Positions 6,074 to 11,046 of a stretch of DNA of 11,046 nucleotides are shown one piece after another. The notes under the pieces were generated by a model. The model was not told where the DNA came from, searched no databases, and saw only the letters and a list, made by a program, of their open reading frames with translations. Position numbers and translations under genes: made by a program. Numbering within the stretch: the first letter of the stretch is position 1; each line of letters opens with the position of its first letter. The stretch comes from Baffinella frigidus (Eukaryota > Cryptophyceae > Cryptomonadales > Baffinellaceae): the NCBI GenBank assembly GCA_026770585.1, contig MU646593.1, positions 451,475 to 462,520 of the forward strand, given 5' to 3'.

Positions 6074-6472
6074 CTCGACGTTCCCGAGCATGGTGTACGT
6101 CTTCCCCGCGCCCGTCGCGCCGTACGCGAAGCACGTGGAGTTGAAGCCGTCCATCACCCCCGCGAGCAGCTTCTGAGTGGTCGCCTGATACACCTCCTCC
6201 TGGGTGCAGGTGTCGTCGAAGGCCTGGTCGAAGGCGTAGCGTCGCTCTCGCGAGCGGCCCTGCCGGAGGTAGTCCTCGTCCTGCCCACCGTCGAGCTTGT
6301 CGCGGTCGAGCACGACGATCATCTTGTCGTCGAGGACGCGCACTGTGTTGGCCTCCAGCTGCTCCATGTGGTTGAGCGGCCGAACCCGCACAGCCACATC
6401 GATCGAGTAGATTCCTGAGATGTCGTCCTGTTCATCCTCCCGGTCCCCGAAAGATCCCTCCCGCTCCACCAT
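6074..6472 (-). CDS. Kinesin-8-like motor protein, first exon (partial)
   Basis: This segment encodes the first 133 residues of a kinesin motor domain, an ATP-driven microtubule motor. Visible in order: a short acidic N-terminus, the first core strand VAVRVRPL (about residues 26-33), RSRERRYAFD (73-82), EEVYQATTQKLL, and the P-loop GATGAGKT (118-125) followed by YTMLG. RSRERRYAFD together with FAYGATGAGKTYTMLG is characteristic of kinesin-8 (KIF18/KIF19/Kip3), plus-end-directed motors that limit microtubule length. The start is the first ATG (6472-6470); the frame extends 14 codons upstream only through a GTG. Kinesin similarity stops after GNVE, exactly at GAG|GTACCC, a good GT donor in phase 0. 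The switch I and II regions, the rest of the motor and the tail are absent from the window. It is either exon 1 of a gene with a long repeat-filled intron or a truncated remnant. Confidence 0.88.
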
Positions 6473-6955
6473 CCCGTCCCTGTCAGCCGCAGAGCCGGAC
6501 ACCGCCTCCCTCACCAGCCCTTCGGCGGCTCCTCAGCGCCTTGGGCCTCCCCAGGCAGCCTCCACTACTGTCCAGGCGAAATCAACTCCAGGAGCCAGCC
6601 AAGGCTCCAGCCAGAACCACGGCTGCTGCACCGTCCGCCCGACCGCCAGCTTTGAAGATGATGCTCCTGTGCGCCTGCCTCTCGGAAACGCTGGATTTAC
6701 ACCATCGCGCTGCCCCGGAGGAAGAGGGACGCGCCTTCGATCGCCCTCCCTACCGTTGCCAAATTCAAATTTATTCAGTCAACTGAGGTTTTCAAACAGG
6801 TTATTTCGAGGAAAATTCCGAATCAGGTTATGAACATCCCTCGCCCCGAATGACAAACGAGGAACGGCTCCAACTTTCTGTCAACTTTTTGTGAAAAGTC
6901 AACTTCCAAGCACCACCACCAAAAACATAGAAAAATTCCCTTGCCAAAAAGCACC
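6473..6955. promoter_or_regulatory. Divergent upstream region of the kinesin and MYND genes
   Basis: The two start codons are 483 bp apart and point away from each other, so this stretch must hold both 5' leaders and probably a shared promoter. It changes from GC-rich next to the kinesin to A/T-richer near 6760-6835 and 6921-6950. Two direct GTCAACTT copies lie at 6880-6887 and 6898-6905, 51-76 bp upstream of the MYND ATG; the same octamer is unusually common in this window. No clear TATA box. Open frames crossing it are read as shadows. Confidence 0.5.
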
Positions 6956-7405
6956 ATGTCCGCGAGCGCCTCTCCGAACTGCTCGCACTGCGGGAAGAAG
7001 TGCGCGACGCTCCAGCGCTGCTCGCGCTGCAAGCAGACCTCGTACTGCGGAGCCGCGTGCCTGAACGCAGCGTTGAAGGAGCACAAGAAGACTTGCGTCA
7101 CTGTGAGAAATGTGGTCCTCCAGGTGGACGCGGCCAGCCTTGCCAGCGACTGGCAAGGGGTGCTCAAGTGGGAGGGGCGCATGGAGCAGCTGATTGAGGG
7201 GGAGGAAGATGCCGACTGCGCTACCGTCCTTGCAATGTTCGTTCACGCGCACGTGATGGGGTTCAGGTCAACGGGCAGCACACACCACCTTCTCTCGACC
7301 GCTTCACTCCTTCAAAGGCTGATACAGAATGAGACAGCAGTGGAAGACGAGGACGGTAGATGCCAAGAACTGCTGGACGACGCCACGTCACCGGCTTGTT
7401 GCTGA
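6956..7405 (+). CDS. MYND-type zinc-finger protein, 149 aa
   Basis: The product begins with a complete MYND finger, a two-zinc module that usually binds proline-rich partner proteins. All eight ligands are present with standard spacing: C9, C12, C22, C25, C31, C35, H43 and C47, including CSRCKQTSYCG and EHKKTC. The rest (48-149) appears helical and soluble, with no SET domain, membrane segment or other domain that I recognise. I chose the ATG at 6956 (context AGCACCATGTC); the frame also extends to a TTG at 6941, unlikely in a eukaryote. Stop is TGA at 7403-7405. At 149 residues it is short, so it may be a free-standing adaptor or a gene whose 3' exons I cannot see. A GT donor such as TTCAG|GTCAAC (near 7267) would shorten this exon. 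Partner and pathway unknown. Confidence 0.85.
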   Translation: MSASASPNCSHCGKKCATLQRCSRCKQTSYCGAACLNAALKEHKKTCVTVRNVVLQVDAASLASDWQGVLKWEGRMEQLIEGEEDADCATVLAMFVHAHVMGFRSTGSTHHLLSTASLLQRLIQNETAVEDEDGRCQELLDDATSPACC

Positions 7406-7800
7406 CGTGAAGATGCGGCGGCGGACAACTGGTTTGGGGTTTGGGGTTTAGGGAGTCCGCGGCAGCCGAAATGGCCAAACTGGCCGAAAAAAGAGAGCTT
7501 CAATGCGGTCCCGGGGGGGGCTAGCTGGCGAAAGGGGGGGGGGGGGGGCAGCGAGACTGTTTGGTGTCGTGAGTGCTGTAGGCACGCGGGCTGGCTGGCA
7601 GGCTGGTCCAATAAAGGTCTCTCAAAGAGACGCGGGTGCGGCGGGTGGGGGGTCTTGGTGCACTTGGGTGCAGCAAGGGAACCAGTGACACCCAACCCCT
7701 GGGAGGGCCTATTGATTGCACCCGCGGCAGTGGGGAGTGCAGAGCAAAAATCGATCAAGCGATAGGTGCAGCCGACTGTCTGATAATCTATGGGATGTAA
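7406..7800. other. 3' flank of the MYND gene: possible polyA signal and G-runs
   Basis: A short telomere-like stretch GGTTTGGGGTTTGGGG (about 7431-7452) begins 25 bp after the stop. G-runs occur at 7513-7520 (8) and 7534-7548 (15). AATAAA at 7610-7615 is a candidate polyadenylation signal about 205 nt after the stop, next to a small stem GTCTCT-CAA-AGAGAC (7617-7631). No gene is recognised in either strand. Confidence 0.4.
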
Positions 7801-7804
7801 CCTG

Positions 7805-7878
7805 GATATGATAGCCAATCAGTCTGATAGCCTATCAGTCTGATATGATAGCCTATCAGTCTGATAGCCTATCAGTCT
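7805..7878 (+). repeat. 37-bp tandem duplication of GATAGCCTATCAGTCT units
   Basis: Two 37-bp units (7805-7841 and 7842-7878) differ at one position. Each contains GATAT plus two 16-bp GATAGCCTATCAGTCT subunits (the first one reads CCAATC). GATAGCCTATC is a palindrome with a one-base centre. Confidence 0.85.
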
Positions 7879-7961
7879 GGTGTGATATAACTCTTAAATA
7901 GATCCCCATAAGGAGTTGTACAGCAGGTGTGTAGCAATTTTGTAGTGGCAATAGAAAAAAA

Positions 7962-8057
7962 CAGGGTGTAGGGTGTAGGGCGTAGGGTGTAGGGTACATG
8001 TATGGATTCAGGGTCTTGATGTTTTAGTAGTAACAGGAAACACCAGGGTGTAGGGTG
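7962..8057 (+). repeat. GGTGTAG telomere-variant repeats
   Basis: AGGGTGTAGGGTGTAGGGCGTAGGG-like heptamers lie at about 7962-7996 and again at about 8045-8059. The latter continues as GGGTTCAG after the composite element at 8060-8264. Just upstream, GTGTAGCAATTTT (7929-7941) matches the fold-back inner motif at 12 of 13 positions. Confidence 0.65.
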
Positions 8058-8059
8058 TA

Positions 8060-8264
8060 CCGGGGTACCTCACTCACAAGAACCCGCCTCCTCCTAGGAC
8101 CCTACAGTAGCCATATGCCTAGAGCCCTACGGTGGTCCCTAGGGGGGGGGCAGTTTCTTATGAGCGAGGTACCCATAAGAAACAACCCCCCCCCCTAGGA
8201 CCACCATAGGGCCCTACTGTAGGGTCCTAGGGGGCGTTGGTTTCTTATGAGCGAGGTACCCCTG
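8060..8264. mobile_element. Composite of two fused TA-flanked MITEs
   Basis: Left copy 8060-8173 (end CCGGGGTACCTCACTC) runs directly into a left-truncated second copy that ends GAGCGAGGTACCCCTG at 8264. TA occurs at 8058-8059 and 8265-8266. Removing the element and one TA restores GGTGTAGGG repeats (GGGTGTAGGGTTCAG), so the insertion was into telomere-like DNA. The interior carries CCTAGGACCCTAC...GCCCTACGGTGGTCC palindromes. Confidence 0.8.
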
Positions 8265-8314
8265 TAGGGTTCAGATTCTTGCACCAGGCAGGGTGCTCCT
8301 GTCATCCGTCCCTA

Positions 8315-8435
8315 CAGGGGTACCTCGCTCATAAGAAACACCCACCTCCCTAGCTAGGACCACCATAGGGCCCTAGGCATAGGCCTACTGAAGGGTCCTA
8401 GGAGGAGGTGGTTTCTTATGAGCGAGGTAGCCCTG
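8315..8435. mobile_element. TA-flanked MITE, 121 bp
   Basis: Ends CAGGGGTACCTCGCTCATAA and the near-complement ending GAGGTAGCCCTG. TA lies immediately outside on both sides (8313-8314 and 8436-8437). The whole interior is roughly palindromic (TAGGACCACCATAGGGCCC / GGGTCCTA). TA target duplication and short non-coding palindromic body fit a Tc1/mariner-type non-autonomous element. Confidence 0.85.
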
Positions 8436-8503
8436 TAACCCCCCCCTCCCCCCGGGACTTGATGTGATCCGAAAGGAAGCATGGCCTTTCTACAGAACCA
8501 GTC

Positions 8504-8543
8504 CCGGTGTTCGCCTATGTTGGGAGCTCGAAGAACCTAATGG
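8504..8543 (+). repeat. 40-bp segment returning inverted at 10119-10158
   Basis: CCGGTGTTCGCCTATGTTGG and the following 20 bp match the complement of 10119-10158 at 37 of 40 positions. A diverged direct copy (TGTTGGGAGC...CCTGAAGGACC) lies at about 9589-9619. These bracket the exon and element region between them. Confidence 0.75.
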
Positions 8544-8608
8544 ACCTCACGGACCCCCCCTGCAAGCGCTGCGAAACTCGGCCGCTGGCATCGAGACCTT
8601 CGGACCCC

Positions 8609-8831
8609 ATCCCTCAAGTGGCGAGTAGGCTCATGCGCCCTACAGGGCTACCTCGCTCATAAGAAACCGCCTCGTCCTAGGACCCTACAGTAGGGCTATG
8701 CCTAGGGCCCTACGGTGGTCCTAGGGGGGGGGTCAGTTTCTTACGAGCGAGGTACCCCTGTACCGTAGGGCCCTAGGACCTGCCTAGGACCTCTTGGGGA
8801 TCAATTTTGACCCCCTCGTCACTTGAGGGAT
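8609..8831. mobile_element. 103-bp inverted-repeat element interrupted by a TA-type MITE
   Basis: Terminal repeats ATCCCTCAAGTGGCGAG (8609-8625) and CTCGTCACTTGAGGGAT (8815-8831) match at 16 of 17. Removing 8643-8760 plus one TA leaves 103 bp, collinear with the uninterrupted 103-bp element at 9706-9808, including GCGCCCTA then CCGTAGGGCCCTAGGACC across the junction. Confidence 0.85.
8643..8760. mobile_element. TA-flanked MITE, 118 bp, nested
   Basis: Terminal repeats CAGGGCTACCTCGCTCATAA and TTACGAGCGAGGTACCCCTG pair with two mismatches. TA flanks both sides (8641-8642 and 8761-8762). The interior repeats CCTAGGACCCTACAGTAGGG and CCCTACGGTGGTCCTAGG, making the whole unit a near-palindrome. 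The insertion site is known from the empty copy at 9706-9808. Confidence 0.9.
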
Positions 8832-8870
8832 GCGTCTTCCGAGCCCCCCCCATAGTCAGCGTCTTTTTTG

Positions 8871-8959
8871 GACACTGGGACTTGTTCTGCCCCCACCCCC
8901 CCCGAGGACACTACAGTAACCCCTGTAGTGTGAAGGGACATGGTCGGGGGGGGGGGGGT
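8871..8959. repeat. CACTGGGACTTGTTCTGCC repeat with hairpin and G-run
   Basis: CACTGGGACTTGTTCTGCC (from about 8873) recurs at about 9135-9153 (CACTGGAACTTGTTCTGCC) and at 10153-10171 (CACCGGAACTTGTTCTGCC). Next to it ACACTACAG / CTGTAGTGT (8908-8916 and 8923-8931) forms a hairpin, followed by 13 G at 8946-8958. Confidence 0.65.
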
Positions 8960-8977
8960 CCACGTTGCGTTTCAACA

Positions 8978-9061
8978 CAGGGGTACCTCGCTCATAAGAA
9001 AGCGCAACCCCCCTAGGACCACCACAGGGCCCTCGGCATAGGACTGAGCGAGGTACCCCTG
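8978..9061. mobile_element. Internally deleted TA-type MITE, 84 bp
   Basis: Left end CAGGGGTACCTCGCTCATAA and right end GAGCGAGGTACCCCTG are present, but the right inner arm (the AAGAAAC side) is missing. TA is present on the right (9062-9063); the left flank reads CA, which could be a mutated TA. Confidence 0.75.
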
Positions 9062-9070
9062 TACAAAAGG

Positions 9071-9124
9071 TCTAATCGGCATAGAAAACGGCGCGGCGGA
9101 GGACTCTTCTTCCGCGCCGTGCGG
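9071..9124 (-). pseudogene. Frameshifted partial copy of the neighbouring terminal exon
   Basis: The minus-strand sequence around GCGCGGAAGAAGAGTCCTCC and its TAG-ended tail aligns with the last codons of the exon at 9178-9435 (AAGAAGATCCTCCGCCGC up to TAA). One extra base and a 3-base loss put it out of frame. It is a short duplicate of the gene's 3' end with no supporting upstream coding sequence. Confidence 0.55.
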
Positions 9125-9177
9125 GTTTTTTTCAACACTGGAACTTGTTCTGCCCCCCCCCTCTGGAGGACCCAACT

Positions 9178-9435
9178 TTAATCAGCGTAAAAACGAGCGG
9201 CGCGGCGGAGGATCTTCTTGCGCGCCGCGCGGAACTCGACGGCTGACTTCGCCGTGCCGTCTGCCGCGCCCCCACCATCCGCCGCAACGTGATCCCCGTG
9301 AAGCTTCGCGGTTGAGGCCGACCCGTCAAGGAGGCGCATGTCGTGCGCGATGCTCGTAGGCAGATCTTCGAGCGCGAGGACGCTCAGGCGGCACACGGCC
9401 CGGCGTGCACGCACCTCCAGCCGTCCGCCCGCCCC
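9178..9435 (-). CDS. Probable terminal exon of an unrecognised gene
   Basis: A GC-rich open frame of 85 codons ends at TAA (9180-9178). At its 5' side a pyrimidine-containing tract and TTCTCAG|GGG look like a splice acceptor. The encoded segment begins GAGGRLEVRARRAVCRLSVL and ends with a basic, amphipathic-looking tail including AARKKILRRAARFYAD. High third-position GC sets it apart from the repeats around it and resembles the kinesin and MYND segments. I do not recognise the family and see no catalytic motif. The upstream exon is not identified; the frame stays open to 9585, but that part looks like non-coding DNA. A decayed second copy of its 3' end lies at 9071-9124. It could be a gene fragment rather than a live gene. 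Confidence 0.4.
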   Translation of the reverse strand, partial: GAGGRLEVRARRAVCRLSVLALEDLPTSIAHDMRLLDGSASTAKLHGDHVAADGGGAADGTAKSAVEFRAARKKILRRAARFYAD

Positions 9436-9491
9436 CTGAGAAGACCACTTTATGAGAAAAGGCCACTTTCGCCGGAACCGCAAGACACACG

Positions 9492-10055
9492 CACCACCCA
9501 AGCGCTGAGCATCGAGGCGGAGACCAGCACCATCTCGCGCTCGCGCTCCGAAACCAAACGCTACGGAAGGGCGTGTCGGTGGCATGTGTTGGGAGCATTT
9601 GAAACCTGAAGGACCTAAACGCCTAGGGACCCTTCCGCACGGGTTTGCGAGAATCCTACCAGGATCCTACCGAGGGCGTCCCGGCAGGTAAAGGACACTG
9701 TATATACCCCTCAAGTGGCCAGTAGGCACATACGCCCTACCGTAGGGCCCTAGGACCTTCCTAGGACCTGGCGTGGGTCTTTGAAGACCCCCTCGCCACT
9801 TAAGGGATACCAATACAGATTTCCTTCTAGGTAAAGCCCTCGAGGCAACGGTTCTGGCGGTCGGGGAGTCGCCTCCCAGGCGTTGGGCTCAGCGCTGACA
9901 GCGTGTTACGTGACCAAATTTACGCCAGAAAATCCTTAAAGTCAATTATCTCAGGGCAAGTTGACTTTTGTTGAAAGGTCCGTAGTCCACCGTAGGTTCC
10001 GGGGGTCGGAGTGTCTTGGAGGCCGGGGTGTCACCTCCCAAGCGTCGGGCATCGA
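9492..10055 (+). repeat. Three diverged copies of a CACCTCCCAAGCG segment
   Basis: 9859-9888 and 10021-10050 match at 25 of 30 positions (GGTCGGGGAGTCGCCTCCCA against GGCCGGGGTGTCACCTCCCA at the start). 9492-9515 matches 10032-10055 at 20 of 24. With the TGTTGGGAGC copies nearby, this suggests an old segmental duplication of one locus, now decayed. Confidence 0.6.
9706..9808. mobile_element. 103-bp inverted-repeat element, uninterrupted copy
   Basis: Ends ACCCCTCAAGTGGCCAG and CTCGCCACTTAAGGGAT. The centre is CCCTACCGTAGGGCCCTAGGACC, with a small inner hairpin GGGTCTTTGAAGACCC (9775-9790). It is the empty-site reference for the filled copy at 8609-8831. Confidence 0.85.
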
Positions 10056-10185
10056 CGCAGCCTCCTCAGCGGAGCGCAGTACCAACACGCGCACCTGCGT
10101 TAGGAAGGTCCTTTAGGCCCTTTAGATTCTTCGAGCTCCCAACATAGGCGGACACCGGAACTTGTTCTGCCGAACAGCCATGGGT
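9809..10185. other. No gene recognised; GTGACCAAATT and AAGTTGAC motifs
   Basis: TTACGTGACCAAATTT (9906-9921) resembles the ACGTGACCAA ends of the hairpins at 1784-1843 and 3924-3969. AAGTTGAC lies at 9958-9965, close to GTCAATT at 9941. The remainder is covered by the diverged duplicated segments listed separately. Confidence 0.5.
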
Positions 10186-10355
10186 TCGTTACGGAAGCCA
10201 CCAGCCCTGGGTGGCTTCCCTGGAACCTGAAGCGGATCAAACCGCCTCTATGCTCACCCCCTTTTCAGACTTTGAAAAACAAAGGTGGGCGTAGAGGGGA
10301 TTTGATCCGCTTCAGGTCCCAGAAAGCCCTCCGGGGCTGGAAGCTTCCGAAACGA
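10186..10355. mobile_element. Fold-back element, 73-bp imperfect arms
   Basis: Arms 10186-10258 and 10283-10355 pair along their length; the best block is ACCTGAAGCGGATCAAA with its complement (about 10225-10241 and 10300-10316). The left arm contains its own 10-bp hairpin GGAAGCCACC / GGTGGCTTCC (10193-10219), mostly lost in the right arm. TTTTCA / TGAAAA pair in the loop. No coding capacity. Confidence 0.8.
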
Positions 10356-10455
10356 GGAGGGCGTCACAGCCCACCGAGGTGGACCAAATCGTGAATTTGG
10401 ATCCTGGGATTGCACGTGGTCTTTTGAGCCATTCCGGCAGGCTGCAACGGGAAAT

Positions 10456-10882
10456 CGAGGGTTTAGGGTGTAGGATCCTAGGGTTTCGGGTTTCGGGTTT
10501 CGGGTTTCGGGTTTCGGGATTGGGTTTGGGGGGTTAGGGTTTAGGGTATAGGGTTTAGAGTTTAGGTTTTAGGGTGCAGGGTTCAGGGTTTATGGATTAG
10601 GGTTTGAGGTTTCGGGTTCAGAGTTTATGGTTTAGGGTTCAGGGTTTAGGTTTTAGGGTTTAGGGTTTAGGGTTTAGGGTTGAGGGTTTCGGGTTTAGGG
10701 TTTAGGGTTTAGTGTTTAGGGTTTGGGGTTGAGAGTTTTGGGTTTAGAGTTTAGGGTTTGGGGTCAAGGGTTTGGGGTCTAGGGTTTAGGGTTTAGGGTT
10801 TGGTGTTTGGGGTTTAGGGTTTAGGGTTTGGGGTTGAGAGTTGGGGTTTAGGGTTTAGGGTTTGGGGTTGAGAGTTGGGGGT

Positions 10883-10928
<46 letters not shown>

Positions 10929-11046
10929 GGTTCAGGGTCAAGCACCAGCGCCATGGAACGTTCGGAGAGTTGGCCGCTGTGGAGCAGCGTCACGCTGTCC
11001 AGCTGAGTGGAGGGTTTTGGGTTTTGGGTTTGGGGTTTGGGGTTTG
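10456..11046 (+). repeat. Degenerate telomere-like array with variant blocks
   Basis: GGGTTTA-type heptamers fill the right end of the window, interrupted by a unique piece at about 10940-11010. Blocks of one variant are visible: GGGTTTC about five times (about 10485-10520) and GGGTTGA about seven times (10878-10931). The strand orientation equals that of the array at 4861-5148. It runs off the window, so it may be interstitial or subtelomeric. Confidence 0.9.

Noticed and set aside
6473-6514. Upstream extension of the kinesin start to a GTG at 6514
   Set aside because: GTG starts are not expected in a eukaryotic nuclear gene; the ATG at 6472 in the same frame suffices.
6420-6833. 137-codon plus-strand frame rich in Ser and Pro
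   Set aside because: Its first part is antisense to the kinesin exon and the rest lies in the divergent upstream region; low-complexity shadow of GC-rich sequence.
7805-7878. CRISPR array
   Set aside because: The GATAGCCTATCAGTCT units are directly adjacent or separated by five bases, with no unique spacers, in eukaryotic sequence.
10456-11046. True chromosome end
   Set aside because: Repeats are degenerate with variant blocks and contain a unique insertion; the window edge alone does not prove a terminus.

Overview
The window looks like nuclear DNA of a protist with Arabidopsis-type telomere sequence. TTTAGGG-like heptamers recur on the + strand in two large arrays (about 4641-5150 and 10456-11046) and several remnants. 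Two eukaryote-type coding segments are recognisable: the N-terminal part of a kinesin-8-like motor (minus strand, ending at a GT splice donor) and a complete MYND zinc-finger protein (plus strand). TTTAGGG telomeres, GT donors and this repeat load would suit a chromerid or other alveolate alga, or another alga; that placement is an inference of low confidence.

Layout. 1-97 is a GA-rich tract. 98-3620 is almost gene-free and packed with fold-back (inverted-repeat) elements about 140-160 bp long: 195-334, 499-644, 889-975, 1685-1913, 2162-2298, 2761-2920 and 3325-3473. 3657-4613 is a mosaic of an inverted pair of fold-backs, a family of about 160-bp elements with ends CCACACAGCGG, and three copies of a 47-bp unit. 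That unit grades into a 107-bp-period repeat and then a telomere-like array (to about 5150). 5150-5990 has another fold-back and tandem repeats. 5973-6035 is a fold-back just inside the kinesin intron. 6074-6472 is the kinesin exon and 6956-7405 the MYND gene; they are divergent, with a 483-bp shared upstream region. 7406-8057 holds a possible polyA signal, G-runs and short tandem repeats. 8058-9063 is a cluster of five TA-flanked miniature elements, one nested in a second element type whose empty counterpart lies at 9706-9808. 9178-9435 is a probable terminal exon on the minus strand. 9436-10186 contains degenerate duplicated segments, 10186-10355 is a 73-bp-arm fold-back, and the window ends in a degenerate telomere-like array.

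The two recognised genes have unrelated products and I see no functional link between them. The main interest is the non-coding part: several non-autonomous inverted-repeat families without any visible transposase, sharing short internal motifs (GTGTAGTAATTTT; CCTAGGACCCTACGGTAGG; GTCAACTT). Two insertion events can be read directly by comparing filled and empty sites, and a third is supported by a near-matching related site. I do not see a defence system, CRISPR array, rRNA, tRNA or complete transposon.
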